52,148 nucleotides of DNA. Source: Elusimicrobiota bacterium (GTDB taxonomy: Bacteria; Elusimicrobiota; Elusimicrobia; UBA1565; UBA9628). The notes beneath the pieces were generated by a model. The model made no database searches. It saw nothing but the letters and a program-made list of their open reading frames with translations, and was not told the origin of the DNA. Position numbers and translations under genes: made by a program. The stretch is from assembly GCA_016207665.1 (NCBI GenBank), contig JACQPG010000056.1, positions 1 through 52,148 on the forward strand, read 5' to 3'. Shown here in pieces: positions 24,790 to 34,028 of the stretch (its first letter is position 1; the number at the start of each line of letters is the position of its first letter).

Positions 24790-25811
24790 AGGAAGTGCAC
24801 CCCCCTGACGTTCCGGTAATGGCCGGGAGCCGTCGACGACACGGACTCGGGCAGGCCGGGCCAGGGAAGGCTCCAAAGCCCCTCGCTCATCAGCAGGGAC
24901 TCGGCCCGCCGGGCCGGCTCGGGATCGGCGCGATAGGCGAAGAGATAGGGCACGACGGATGCGGGCAAGGCCGGGAACACCGGTTTGACCCAATGGCCGA
25001 TGAGACTCTCGCAGCGCAGATAGAGAGCCCGCCGGCGTCGCGCCTCGTAATCGGGCGAGGGCATGCTCAGCGGCGCAAGCAGCTCCGGACAAGGGTTGGG
25101 AGAGCCTGGGGGTTGCGTCCTTTCGCGGGCGGCGGCACGCCAACTTCTCGCCGCTCCGAGGCAATAGGCCATGGCGCGAGCCCCCAGCCAGGGCGCGGCG
25201 CGGCGGAGCAGCGATCTTCGGCTCGGGCCGCGGCCGGCGGCGGGGGGCAGCGCGCGCGGCGAGCGTTCGGCCAGGCGAGCGTCGTTGACCAGGAGGGCTC
25301 CGCCATCGGGCAAGGGCAGGGTCTTGCGCGGGCTGAGCACGCCGAGCGGAGCCCGAGTCCCCAGGAGCCTGCCGGACTCATCGCGGCTGAAAAGCCCGTG
25401 CGCGTTGTCCTCGATGAGCAGCGCTCCATGGCGCCGGCAATAGCGCTCGAAGAGCGAAAGATCCTGGGGAAAGCCGAAGAAGTTCACCGCGATCACGGCC
25501 TTGGCCGGAGGAAGCTGGTCGGGCTCGATCCGCGGGTCGAGCCCAGGGCCCAACTCGTAAAAGAGCGGCCTGGCGCCTAGGATGTCCAGAGGAAACAACG
25601 CTTCGCGGCAGATGAAACCGGGCAGGAGCACGGCATCCCCGGCTCCGACGCCGGCGATCTTGAGGGCCTCGAGCAGGGCCCAGCGGCCGAGGCTGTAATG
25701 CCGCATCAGGCTCGGCGAAAACAGCGCGTCGAGCCGCCAGGGGGAGTCCGCCGGGCGGGGATGATAGACGCTCAGCGCCCAGTCGATTTCCGCAGCAGGC
25801 ATAATGTCCAT
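24783..25811 (-). CDS. DegT/DnrJ-like PLP protein, divergent
   Basis: 342 residues. The fold type I aminotransferase pattern is recognisable: GAGDAVLLPGFICREALFPL, AVIAVNFFGFPQDLSLFERY, ALLIEDNAHGLFS (Asp pairing with the PLP ring) and GVLSPRKTLPLPDGGALL, where the Lys would hold the cofactor. Motifs drift from standard sugar aminotransferases, so the reaction is uncertain. ATG 25811 overlaps the GT2 gene by 40 bases; ATG 25802 is an alternative three codons in. This overlap is the longest within the operon, so the true start could be further inside. It is followed by the FemAB-like gene with a 7-base overlap. Confidence 0.78.
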   Translation of the reverse strand: MDIMPAAEIDWALSVYHPRPADSPWRLDALFSPSLMRHYSLGRWALLEALKIAGVGAGDAVLLPGFICREALFPLDILGARPLFYELGPGLDPRIEPDQLPPAKAVIAVNFFGFPQDLSLFERYCRRHGALLIEDNAHGLFSRDESGRLLGTRAPLGVLSPRKTLPLPDGGALLVNDARLAERSPRALPPAAGRGPSRRSLLRRAAPWLGARAMAYCLGAARSWRAAARERTQPPGSPNPCPELLAPLSMPSPDYEARRRRALYLRCESLIGHWVKPVFPALPASVVPYLFAYRADPEPARRAESLLMSEGLWSLPWPGLPESVSSTAPGHYRNVRGVHFLW

Positions 25812-26683
25812 ACGGCGAGATTCTTCGCAGCCAACGGGTATTGGGCGACGGCGCGGCAGGCGTAGTCCCATGCCGAGGCGCTGTCCCCTTGCGCCGAGAG
25901 GCCTCGAGAGGCGGCTCGATAGACCTCGGCCAGGCGCCTGCGCTTCTTGAGCGCGAGCGAGAGCCCGTCCTGGGGATAGCGGTCGAAATGATCGAGGAGA
26001 AGGCGCTCGAGATGGGAATAATGATAGACGATGCGCGCGGAGGCCCGGGTCTCGACGAGGACATAACGGCCCAGCACCCGGTCTATGAAGCGGAAGCGGC
26101 AGACCTGGGCCAGGCGCATCCAAAGATCGTAGTCCTCCACCGTGTCGAACTCCGGGTTTTCCCGGAATCCGTTCACCTCCAGGAGCTTCGAGCGACGCAC
26201 GGTGACCGCGGAGGGGGAAAGCGCGTTGCCGTGGAAAAGAAGCCTTTCGTACATATCCGGCCCCTCCGGGCCGTTGCATGTCACGCGCAGCACCCGGCCC
26301 TCCTCGACGATCTCCTCGTTGTGGCAAAGCAGGTCCGCCTCGGGATGGGCTGCGAACTCATCCATCACCGCCTGGAGCTTTTCGGGCAGCCAAAGATCAT
26401 CATGGTCCAGGAAGGAGACGAACTCCCCGCGGCTGGCGTGGATGCCGGTATTCCGGGCTCCCGCGATCTTCTTGTTGGCTTGCCGTATGCAGGCGCCCGC
26501 CAAGCCGCGGCTTTTCAAGAAGCGCTCGACCACCGCCTGGGTGTCGTCCTTGGAGCCGTCGTCGACCACCACGACCTCGAAGTCCCGATAGGTCTGCGCG
26601 GCCACGGTTTCGAGCGTCTTCTCTATGAAGGACGAGGCGTTGTAGGCCGGGATCACCACCGATACCCGGGGCATGGGGCTCAC
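25772..26683 (-). CDS. GT2-family glycosyltransferase
   Basis: 303 residues. An inverting GT-A enzyme. RVSVVIPAYNASSFIEKTL opens the nucleotide-binding half, VVVVDDGSKDDTQ carries the first acidic pair, and SFLDHDDLWLPEKLQAVM the metal-binding DxD. The acceptor side shows ENPEFDTVEDYDLWMRLA with the ED catalytic motif. The last 80 residues are helical and may bind a partner or membrane. GTG 26683 shares GTGA with the stop of the reductase gene; ATG 26674, three codons inside, is a possible alternative. The sugar is unknown. Confidence 0.9.
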   Translation of the reverse strand: MSPMPRVSVVIPAYNASSFIEKTLETVAAQTYRDFEVVVVDDGSKDDTQAVVERFLKSRGLAGACIRQANKKIAGARNTGIHASRGEFVSFLDHDDLWLPEKLQAVMDEFAAHPEADLLCHNEEIVEEGRVLRVTCNGPEGPDMYERLLFHGNALSPSAVTVRRSKLLEVNGFRENPEFDTVEDYDLWMRLAQVCRFRFIDRVLGRYVLVETRASARIVYHYSHLERLLLDHFDRYPQDGLSLALKKRRRLAEVYRAASRGLSAQGDSASAWDYACRAVAQYPLAAKNLAVWTLCLLRKSTGR

Positions 26684-27585
26684 GCGACGATCTCCATGGA
26701 ATCCTTCATCGCCGCAAGCCCTTGCTCGACCGTCATGGGGCTGACCCCGAGCTCGCGCTCCATGCGCTCTGTGACGAAGGAGGTGTTGGGAGGGCGCGGC
26801 GCGATCGAGGGGAAATGGGAGCTGTCCACGGCTTCGATCAACGAAGCGTCGAGGCCGAATACGCCCGCTAATTTGAGCCCGAACTCATGGCGGTTGAGAG
26901 TGTCCTTGCCCGCCAGATGGAACACCCCCCCCGGCTTCCTTTCCACGCAGGCCCAAAGAGCGCGCGCGCATTGGATGTTGTAAAGCGGGTTCTCGTAGAC
27001 GTCGTCGACGAGCTTGAGGGATTCTCCCTTGAGCAGCTTGTCGTAGATCCACGTGGCGGTATTGGGCCGGGTGACGACGTGATTCCAGCCGTACATGAGT
27101 ATAGGCCGCGCGATGGTCCACGAGCCTGAGTCCCGCCGGGCCACTTCCTCGCACTCGGCCTTGATCCGTCCGTAGGCGTTGACGGGATTGATCGGGTCCG
27201 TCTCCCGATAAGGGGCTTTCTTTCCGTCGAAAACCGCGTTGGTGGAGACGTAGATGAGATGGGCGCCCTGCTCTCGGCAAAGGCGGGCGATATGGGAGGT
27301 GCCCGTGACGTTCGACCCCCGCGCCTCCTCCGGATGCTTCTCCACGTAATCGACGCTCGCCAGCCCTGCCGCGTGTATCACCGCGTCGAAACGGACGCTC
27401 GAGAAAAGCTCGCGCAGGCCCTTCTCGTCCCGCACGTCCAATACCCGATGCTCGGCCCGGCTTCCCTTGACCCTGTAGTCGCGCTGGTGGATGCTGATCA
27501 GGCGCACGCCGGCCGGGGCGGTTTCCTCGAGGCCCTTGCCCAAGAGCCCGGTGCCTCCGGTGACCAGCACTGTCCTTTGTCTCAT
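26680..27585 (-). CDS. RmlD-like NAD(P)-dependent sugar-nucleotide reductase (SDR)
   Basis: 301 residues. A short-chain dehydrogenase of the dTDP-4-dehydrorhamnose reductase (RmlD) group. TVLVTGGTGLLGKGL is the dinucleotide loop, VIHAAGLASVDYVEKHPEEA the RmlD-type strand, YVSTNAVFDGKKAPYRETD the catalytic Thr region and YGRIKAECE the YxxxK pair. The middle RPILMYGWNHV also fits RmlD. Rhamnose genes A-C are not in the window, so the substrate may be another 4-keto sugar. ATG 27585 shares ATGA with the asparagine synthase stop. Confidence 0.88.
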   Translation of the reverse strand: MRQRTVLVTGGTGLLGKGLEETAPAGVRLISIHQRDYRVKGSRAEHRVLDVRDEKGLRELFSSVRFDAVIHAAGLASVDYVEKHPEEARGSNVTGTSHIARLCREQGAHLIYVSTNAVFDGKKAPYRETDPINPVNAYGRIKAECEEVARRDSGSWTIARPILMYGWNHVVTRPNTATWIYDKLLKGESLKLVDDVYENPLYNIQCARALWACVERKPGGVFHLAGKDTLNRHEFGLKLAGVFGLDASLIEAVDSSHFPSIAPRPPNTSFVTERMERELGVSPMTVEQGLAAMKDSMEIVA

Positions 27586-29411
27586 CGTATCACGGTCGAA
27601 GCGGGCGCGTTGCGGTCCAAGTGCATACGCGCCCAGAGCTCGAGATTGATCCACTGCCAGATGAAAAATGAGTTGTCGGACTCGCCCCGGAAAAAGGCCT
27701 CCATGGCGGCCAGGCCCTTTTGCCGATCGACCCAGCCCCTTTGCCAAAAGCCGGGAGAGTCCACGATCTGGCGCGCCCAGTCCTGGAGCGGGCCGCGCAG
27801 CCATTCGCGCTGGGGCGTCTGCACCGAGCGTTTGGGCGCCAGGCGGATGTTTTCCGGCAGAAGAAGCCGGCTGGCTTGCCTGAGTATCGCCTTGCTCTGC
27901 TTGCCTTGGATCAAATCCGAGGCGGGAAGCGCGAAGGCGTAGGCCAAAAGCCTGTGATCGAGAAAGGGCGGGCGCAGCTCGCAGCCCACGGCCATGCTCA
28001 ACCTGTCGCGGAAGCGAAGGGCCCGAGGGAGCTTGGTGTGGCGCAATTCCCGGTGCATGAGGTTGCGCAGCCGATCCGGGAAAGGCGAGTCATAGGCCGC
28101 CGGCGGCTTGCCGCAGGCGCGCGAGAAATCCTCGGAGAGGCATTCCGGCCTGGCGCTGACGCTCAGATCCTGTCCCCGCCCGATCTCATCGAGCGCCGCG
28201 CGCTCCGCATCGACGCCGGCCATCGCCGCGGCCTGATCGGCCGGCACTCCCGAGTCGCGCAGGTCGGCCCAGTAGGAGGGGCGGAAGCGCTCGTAACCGC
28301 CCAAAGCCTCGTCGAGCCCCGTCCCGTCCATCAGCACGATGAAGCCGTTGTCGCGAGCGAGCTTGAAGCAACGGGCATAGGATGAGATGGGAAGCCCCGC
28401 GAAAGGCTCCTCTTGGCTGGCGCAGTCGGCCTGCGCGTTATCGGCGAACTCTCGGGGCGAGAGCGAGGAAAAATGGGCCTTGCGCCCGGTGTGCCGGGCC
28501 ATGGCCTCGACATAGGGCCTCTCGCTGTAGCGTTCCTCGTCGAAGACGAAGGAGAAGGACTCGACGCGCTCGGGAGCCTCGTGCTTGCGGTCCACCAAGG
28601 AGAGCAGGGTCGCGGAGTCGAGCCCCCCGCTCAACATGATGCCGACGGGGACGTCGCTGCGCAGGCTCGAGGCCACCGCGTCGCCGCAAAGCTCGAGCAG
28701 GCGCTCCTGGCGTGCCCGAGGGTCGGAGGGGATGTCCAAGGCCCTGGATTCGGCCGCCAGGTCCCAGTAGCTCCGTATGGGACCGGGCCGGCCGTTGCCG
28801 ACCTCCAGCCAGCTTCCTGCGGGCAGCTTGAGTATGCCCTTGAAGAAGGTCTGGTCGAGATGCTCGTAATGGTCGCGCGCCAAGAAATCGTAGAGCACGC
28901 CGGGCTCGAGGGCCGCCTTGACGCCCGCCTCGAGCAGGCCCCGGATCTCCGAGGCGAAGAGGAAATGCCCCGATTTGAGGGAGTAATAAAAGGGCTTGAT
29001 GCCCAGCCGGTCTCGAGCGCAGAAAAGCACGCGGCGCTGCGAGTCCCAGATGGCGAAGGCGAACATCCCGACGAAACGCTCGAGACAGGCCGGGCCCCAG
29101 GCCGCGTAGGCTTGCAGCACCACCTCGCTGTCGCTCTGGCTCCTGAACTCCGCCTTCAGCTCGCGCCTGAGCTCCTGGTAATTGTAGACCTCGCCGTTAT
29201 AGACGATGGTGTAGCGTCCGTCGGGAGTCGACATGGGCTGGGCCGCGGCGTCCGAAAGATCGATGATCTTGAGGCGGCGATGGCTCAAGGCGATGCCCGG
29301 CTCGGACCATGTCCCCGCGCCGTCCGGACCGCGATGGCTTTGGGCCTGGGCCATGATCCTGGCCGTATGGGCCGAGGCCGTCGGGCCCGCCACTCCCGAG
29401 ATGCCGCACAT
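27582..29411 (-). CDS. asnB: asparagine synthase (glutamine-hydrolysing) family protein
   Basis: 609 residues. The N-terminal glutaminase begins MCGISGVAG, leaving Cys as the nucleophile after Met removal, with SHRGPDGAGTW and NGEVYNYQELR. The C-terminal ATP-pyrophosphatase domain has the PP-loop IMLSGGLDSATLLS and DGTGLDEALGGYERF. AsnB makes asparagine, but copies in surface-glycan loci (including exosortase/EPS loci) are thought to amidate uronic acids or peptides. Its place between NeuA and a RmlD-like gene favours a glycan role, which is inference. ATG 29411 begins at the last base of the NeuA stop (TGATG). Confidence 0.9.
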   Translation of the reverse strand: MCGISGVAGPTASAHTARIMAQAQSHRGPDGAGTWSEPGIALSHRRLKIIDLSDAAAQPMSTPDGRYTIVYNGEVYNYQELRRELKAEFRSQSDSEVVLQAYAAWGPACLERFVGMFAFAIWDSQRRVLFCARDRLGIKPFYYSLKSGHFLFASEIRGLLEAGVKAALEPGVLYDFLARDHYEHLDQTFFKGILKLPAGSWLEVGNGRPGPIRSYWDLAAESRALDIPSDPRARQERLLELCGDAVASSLRSDVPVGIMLSGGLDSATLLSLVDRKHEAPERVESFSFVFDEERYSERPYVEAMARHTGRKAHFSSLSPREFADNAQADCASQEEPFAGLPISSYARCFKLARDNGFIVLMDGTGLDEALGGYERFRPSYWADLRDSGVPADQAAAMAGVDAERAALDEIGRGQDLSVSARPECLSEDFSRACGKPPAAYDSPFPDRLRNLMHRELRHTKLPRALRFRDRLSMAVGCELRPPFLDHRLLAYAFALPASDLIQGKQSKAILRQASRLLLPENIRLAPKRSVQTPQREWLRGPLQDWARQIVDSPGFWQRGWVDRQKGLAAMEAFFRGESDNSFFIWQWINLELWARMHLDRNAPASTVIR

Positions 29412-30118
29412 CAGCGCGCCGCCTCCTCCTGGGCCAGCAGCAGTTCCGCCCAGCGCAGATCCTCGGCCGTATCGATATCGATCGACTCCCAGGCTCCCAT
29501 CGGATACGGGGCGACCTTGCCGGAATAGAAGGAGCGCCGGGCGAGCAAGGGGCCGACGCGGCATACGAGCACAACCGGCCCGTTGCGCGCGTAGAGTTTG
29601 GGCAATTCTTGGCGCCGAAGGCGATCGAAGGGCGTCTTTCCCTTCCAAAAGTCCGAAAGCCAATGGCCCTGCCGCTCGAGCACGTTATAGGGACTGAAGC
29701 GATGGGGAACCTCGACGACGCTTACCACCGTGTCCGCGCCGCTCCTTTCCAGCTCGGCGACCGCTTCATCGATGTGCCGAGCCCTTCGCAGAGGCGATGT
29801 CGGCTGCAGTATCGCTACCGCCTCCGGCTCATAGCCCTCCTTTCGGAGTTGCCCGAGCCGGTGGATCACGACATCTATCATGGGCGTGTGATCTTGGGCC
29901 AGGGCCGGGGGCCGGATCGAGACCTCCAGGCCGAGCTGTCTTCCATGCCCGGCGATGCCCTCGTCATCCGTGTCGAGCAGTATCCGCGCCAGGCTCTTCG
30001 CGGCCCTGGCCTGCTCGTAAGCCCTCTCGATCAGGGTCTTGCCTCCAAGCCGGGCCAGATTCTTGCCGGGGAGCCCCTTGGAACCTCCGCGGGCGGGTAT
30101 GACGGCGAGAACCTCCAT
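29411..30118 (-). CDS. neuA: CMP-nonulosonate (acylneuraminate) cytidylyltransferase, first copy
   Basis: 235 residues. It activates a sialic, legionaminic or related acid with CTP. The P-loop-like signature is IPARGGSKGLPGKNLARL; the middle has RILLDTDDEGIAGHGR and VAILQPTSPLRRARHIDEA, and the end SIDIDTAEDLRWAELLL supplies the metal-binding Asp residues. Length is typical of single-domain NeuA/LegF. ATG 30118 forms TGATG with the NeuC stop. It shares most key motifs with the second copy at 50290-50982, but the two differ in detail and are not a recent duplication. Confidence 0.92.
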   Translation of the reverse strand: MEVLAVIPARGGSKGLPGKNLARLGGKTLIERAYEQARAAKSLARILLDTDDEGIAGHGRQLGLEVSIRPPALAQDHTPMIDVVIHRLGQLRKEGYEPEAVAILQPTSPLRRARHIDEAVAELERSGADTVVSVVEVPHRFSPYNVLERQGHWLSDFWKGKTPFDRLRRQELPKLYARNGPVVLVCRVGPLLARRSFYSGKVAPYPMGAWESIDIDTAEDLRWAELLLAQEEAAR

Positions 30119-31269
30119 CAATAAGTGATCCTCTTCTGCAGTTGCGGCCGGCACTCGGCCAGCACTTTCGCGATCCGCTCCCCGGCCTTGCCGTCTCCAT
30201 AGATCGGCTCGGGGGGATAGCGCCCATGCTCGAGCTGCTTGTTGACCGCCTCGGCGATGGCGCCGCGCTGGTGGTCCACGTCGATCACGTTCTTGCCGCG
30301 CTGCCGCCCCTGCTGGCGGCTGCCGACGTTGACCGCGGGGACTCCCACATAGGCTCCTTCCCGGATGGAGGCGCTGGAATTTCCGATCACGCAGGCGGCG
30401 CGGGCCATGAGGCGCACGTAGGTCTCCAGGGGGAAGTTCTTGAAATAGTGGAATTGCGCGGCGTCCTCGTGCTCGCGGAACTTGCGTATGCCACGCGCCA
30501 CGTCCTCGGAACCGGCGTCCGCGTTGGGCCAGAGGACGATCGCCGGAAGGCCGAGCTCTTGCACGGCCTTGAGCGTCTCGTTGATCTGCCGCTCTCCCTC
30601 GCCGTATTCGGTGGTGACGGGATGCTGGGACACGATCACGAAGGGCTTGGCCAGGTCGAAGGTGCCGCCCACGCCTTCCTTGAAGAGCTCCGGCCCCGGG
30701 TCCTTCCCGTCGTTGCGGACGATCTCGGCTACCAGGTCGATGCGGGGACAGCCGACCAGGAACACGTCCTCGCGGCGCTCGCCCATTCGCACGATGCGAT
30801 CGGCCGCGTCCTGGCAGGCCGGGAAGTGGATATGCGAGAACTTGGTCACCGCGTGCCGTATCGATTCGTCGATGGTGCCGGAGACCTCTCCGCCCATGGT
30901 GTGGGCCAGAGGGATGTTCATGTAGGCGGCCGCCAGCGTCGTGGCCATGGTCTCGAACCGGTCGCCCACGGTCAAGACTATGTCGGGCTTCAGGTTGTCG
31001 AACACCGAGGACAGCTCCATGAGGCCCAGGCCCGTGGACTTGGCCATGGTGGTCGGCGTCTCTCCCTCGACCAGCATATAGACCGAGGCGCTGGGCGAAA
31101 ACCCGTCCTTCTTGATGACGTTGACCACGCTGCCGTAGCGATCGAGCAAGGCCGAGGCGCCCACGACCAATTGCAATTCGAGATCCGGCCTGGCCTTGAT
31201 CGCGGCCAGGGCGCTCTTGATGCTGCTGTAATTGGCCCGGGAGCCCACCACCACGCAGATTTTTCTCAT
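30118..31269 (-). CDS. neuC: hydrolysing UDP/GDP-GlcNAc 2-epimerase-like (NeuC/LegG type), first copy
   Basis: 383 residues. In nonulosonate pathways these enzymes remove the nucleotide and epimerise C2, giving the mannosamine-type precursor that NeuB needs. KICVVVGSRANYSSIKSAL is a variant of the usual GTRADYG opening. PDIVLTVGDRFETMATTLAA, AHTMGGEVSGTIDESIRHA and VIGNSSASIREGAYVGVPAV with NVGSRQQGRQRG are family marks. ATG 31269 follows the NeuB stop by 3 bases, with GGAG about 9 bases upstream. The unusual N-terminal loop suggests a substrate different from the copy at 44049-45239. Confidence 0.9.
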   Translation of the reverse strand: MRKICVVVGSRANYSSIKSALAAIKARPDLELQLVVGASALLDRYGSVVNVIKKDGFSPSASVYMLVEGETPTTMAKSTGLGLMELSSVFDNLKPDIVLTVGDRFETMATTLAAAYMNIPLAHTMGGEVSGTIDESIRHAVTKFSHIHFPACQDAADRIVRMGERREDVFLVGCPRIDLVAEIVRNDGKDPGPELFKEGVGGTFDLAKPFVIVSQHPVTTEYGEGERQINETLKAVQELGLPAIVLWPNADAGSEDVARGIRKFREHEDAAQFHYFKNFPLETYVRLMARAACVIGNSSASIREGAYVGVPAVNVGSRQQGRQRGKNVIDVDHQRGAIAEAVNKQLEHGRYPPEPIYGDGKAGERIAKVLAECRPQLQKRITY

Positions 31270-31272
31270 AGG

Positions 31273-32283
31273 CTATCGCTCCAGGTCCTCTTCCTTGAGC
31301 GCCTTTCCGGCCGGTATCGCCTTGCGCGATCTGCGGCCCATCAGGTCGCCATAACGGGAGGCCGGTATTCCGCCCCCCGGTTTTTTGACGCCGATCAGCT
31401 CCCGGGTGAGGATGGCGCCCTTGGGAATGTCGGCCAGCGAGACCACGCTCTTTTCAAAGGTCCGCTTCATCCCGGCGAGTTTCCCGGCCATCCGGTCCTT
31501 GTCCACGGGGCTGGCGAGCATCGTCTCGATGGCCCGCACCCCGGCGCAGAGCCTGGCGAACTCGGAGGGCTCGAGCGAATGGGCGGGATCGCTGCCGTAC
31601 ATCTTGCGGCTGAAGGTCACATGGCGCTCGATGGCCGAGGCGCCCAAGGCCGCGGCGGCCAGGGAGGCGAACTCGTCGAGGGTGTGATCCGAAAGGCCGA
31701 CTTCGACCTCGTAGCGCTTGCGCATCTCGCCCAGCAGGTTCAAGCCGACCTCCTCGTAAGGGCAGGGATAGGCGCTGGTGCATTGAAACACGGTGAGCCT
31801 GTTTCGCCGCTTCTTGAATATTTCGACGGCGGCGTCGAGCTCCTTCCAGGAGCTCATGCCCGAGGAAAGGAGGACCTCCTTTCCCGTGGAGGCGATGAGC
31901 TCGAGCAGGGGATGGTTGGTGACCTCCCCCGAGGGGATCTTGTAGGCCGACACGCCGAGGCGCTCGAGCCTTTCCACGGCCTCGGCCGAGAAGGGCGAGC
32001 AGAGGAATCCGACCTTCTTTTCGGCGCAGCGCGCCTTGAGCTTCTGCCATTGCTCGGCGCTGAAGGCCGTGCGTTCGAAATACTCGTATCGCGGCTCCGA
32101 GGAGAAATAGGGCGGAGGAGGGGCCGAGCGCAGGGTCTCCGCCTCGGAGATATGCAGCTGGAATTTGACGAGATCGGCCCCGCATTCGGCCGCCATGTCG
32201 ATCAAGCGCGAGGCGTTGCCGAAGGAGCCGTCGTGGCTCATCCCGATCTCGGCGATCATGCGAAGCTTGGCGCGGTTGTTCAT
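31273..32283 (-). CDS. neuB: nonulosonic acid synthase (NeuB/LegI type), first copy
   Basis: 336 residues. It condenses phosphoenolpyruvate with an N-acetylated hexosamine to form a nine-carbon acid. The TIM barrel shows IAEIGMSHDGSFGNASRLID, GADLVKFQLHIS, FLCSPFSAEAVERLERLG, YKIPSGEVTNHPLLELIA and IERHVTFSRKMYGSDPAHSL. A C-terminal SAF (antifreeze-like) domain at about 275-336 has VSLADIPKGAILTRELI. ATG 32283 shares ATGA with the stop of the LIC12162-type gene. An insert APPPPYFSSEPRYEYFERT is longer than in the second NeuB, so substrates may differ. Confidence 0.93.
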   Translation of the reverse strand: MNNRAKLRMIAEIGMSHDGSFGNASRLIDMAAECGADLVKFQLHISEAETLRSAPPPPYFSSEPRYEYFERTAFSAEQWQKLKARCAEKKVGFLCSPFSAEAVERLERLGVSAYKIPSGEVTNHPLLELIASTGKEVLLSSGMSSWKELDAAVEIFKKRRNRLTVFQCTSAYPCPYEEVGLNLLGEMRKRYEVEVGLSDHTLDEFASLAAAALGASAIERHVTFSRKMYGSDPAHSLEPSEFARLCAGVRAIETMLASPVDKDRMAGKLAGMKRTFEKSVVSLADIPKGAILTRELIGVKKPGGGIPASRYGDLMGRRSRKAIPAGKALKEEDLER

Positions 32284-34028
32284 TGCCATCGAGAGATCTC
32301 CGAAGCCCAAATTTTATGCCAATCCGGCCGGCCGCCGGCGTAGCGGCCGCAGAAACGACGCCGCGCCTCTTGCACCGCCGAAGCGGACCACCAGGACCAG
32401 GGATTGTCGAATATCCTGCCGACATGGGCGGCCGCGGCCTCCGCGTCGTCGTGAAGTATCCCGGTCTGGCGAAGCTCGTCGAGCCAGGGAAGGGCCGAGT
32501 CGCGCATCTGCCACAACGCGGGGTCCCAGAACAGCACCGTGGGCAGATTCGCCGAGAGAGCCTCTAAATAGGTGGTTTGAGGATTGTCGACCACGACCAG
32601 TTTCAGGCCGCGCAGGCGTTTTTCCCACGGGATTGCTCCTGGATCGAGCGAGAGCGCCGGGAAGAGATCCTTGAGCCGCCGCCGCAGCTCCCAGCCGAAA
32701 TCCTCTCCCGGCAGGCGCACCTGCAGGGTCCGGCGCGCGCGCTCCGGAAGGGCCGCGATGAAACGATGCTGGCCCCGGATATAGTCCATGTAACGATGCC
32801 ACACCGGCATGTTCATGAAATAAAAGCTGTAGGGGTAACGGGGAGCGGCATGCCCGGCCAAGACCCAGTCTCCGGTCGAGCGGCGGGCGACGGGCCGGCG
32901 GGACACGCGCGGATGGGGCATGGGCTTGAGCCGCGCTCCGCCCGCGGATTCGTCGCTCCAGCCCCAGGTCCAGTATTCGTCGGCGATGAGGCGCTCGTGC
33001 CGCTCGTTATGGAGGGGTTCGAACATGCCGTAGGCGCCCCCGTGCTGGCATATGGTGAGCCTCGCCCCGGCCTCCAGCGATTCGGCCGCGAGCAGCTTGA
33101 AGTACTCGTTATAGAACCAACCCACCGAGGTGAGCAGCGCGCGAGGCAGGCGCGGCCAGGCCGAAAGCACTTGAGCCCGGGCGCGGCCGAAGCCTTCCAG
33201 GAACAGGCTTGGCACATGGCCGGGCAGCGACCGGCCGAGGGCTTGCTCGAAGGCGTTGGTGGCCTTGAACCGCGAGAGCAGGCCGCGGAGCTCCGGAGAA
33301 AGTCCCTTGTCATGGTCGGGGAGCACGCCCAATACGGGCGAGACCCTGAATCCGGTCGAGGCCATCAGGCGGGCGATCGAGCTTCGCTCGAAATAGAGAT
33401 CCGAGAAGGCGGTCGAGCAGCCCAGCAAGCGCCTGTGAAGCGAAGCCGCGGTCTCGGCCGCGGCCCAACCGGCCCTCTTCCAGGCCGAACGCCGCGGCAG
33501 AGGCGGAGCGCCCGGCGGCAGCCGTCGCGCGGGAGCCTCGATGCCCAGGCTCTCGAATATCTCCGAGTATATCTGCCAGTTGAAACGATCGGTGCTCAAC
33601 ACCGTGGTGTAGTCCCAGGTGTCGCGGACGGTCAGGAAATCGCGGCGGTCCAAAAAGGCCGTGCTGAGCTCGCGCGAGCGCCGCAGCGCCGCCTGGGCGT
33701 GCAGGAAACGATCGCAGTAGGCCGTGACGAAATTGAGCAGCCAGGGTCCGACCGCCACTCTCCAATAACGGAGGCTGGCGCGCATGCCGTGGGCCTCGTT
33801 GAGGCTCTCGGCCAGGAACGCGAGCAGGCGCTCGTAAGCCGAATCGAAGAGGCGCAGCGCGTACTCTCTTTGCCCGGCCTCGTCCCAAGGGGAAGGCAGC
33901 ACCGAGGCTTGGACCACGCCCGCCTTGCCGTTGCGATAGGCCTGGCACCAGGGCCCCAGAAGTATCTCGGGCGAGGACGACTCGGCTCGGACCAGGGGAG
34001 TGGTGACGAGAAACGGACGTCCGCTCAA
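32280..34028 (-). CDS. LIC12162-family putative surface-glycan transferase
   Basis: 582 residues with a TTG start that shares TTGA with the methyltransferase stop. The family pattern, known from Leptospira LIC12162 and other O-antigen loci, is seen in LVTTPLVRAESSSPEILLGP, the tryptophan-rich PSPWDEAGQREYALRLF, LRYWRVAVGPWLLNFVTAYC and the C-terminal NPQTTYLEALSANLPTVLFW. The last block resembles the donor side of capsule-type GT-B enzymes (KpsC/CDP-glycerol transferases), but no activity has been fixed by what I can see. The motif ICQHGGAYGMFE near the middle is also strong in the family. The frame is open upstream into the methyltransferase gene, without family features. Confidence 0.82.
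   Translation of the reverse strand: MSGRPFLVTTPLVRAESSSPEILLGPWCQAYRNGKAGVVQASVLPSPWDEAGQREYALRLFDSAYERLLAFLAESLNEAHGMRASLRYWRVAVGPWLLNFVTAYCDRFLHAQAALRRSRELSTAFLDRRDFLTVRDTWDYTTVLSTDRFNWQIYSEIFESLGIEAPARRLPPGAPPLPRRSAWKRAGWAAAETAASLHRRLLGCSTAFSDLYFERSSIARLMASTGFRVSPVLGVLPDHDKGLSPELRGLLSRFKATNAFEQALGRSLPGHVPSLFLEGFGRARAQVLSAWPRLPRALLTSVGWFYNEYFKLLAAESLEAGARLTICQHGGAYGMFEPLHNERHERLIADEYWTWGWSDESAGGARLKPMPHPRVSRRPVARRSTGDWVLAGHAAPRYPYSFYFMNMPVWHRYMDYIRGQHRFIAALPERARRTLQVRLPGEDFGWELRRRLKDLFPALSLDPGAIPWEKRLRGLKLVVVDNPQTTYLEALSANLPTVLFWDPALWQMRDSALPWLDELRQTGILHDDAEAAAAHVGRIFDNPWSWWSASAVQEARRRFCGRYAGGRPDWHKIWASEISRWQ

Noticed and set aside
30142-32343. 733-codon + strand frame opposite neuC and neuB
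   Set aside because: Both genes on the - strand are fully matched to known families; the opposite frame has no recognisable feature.
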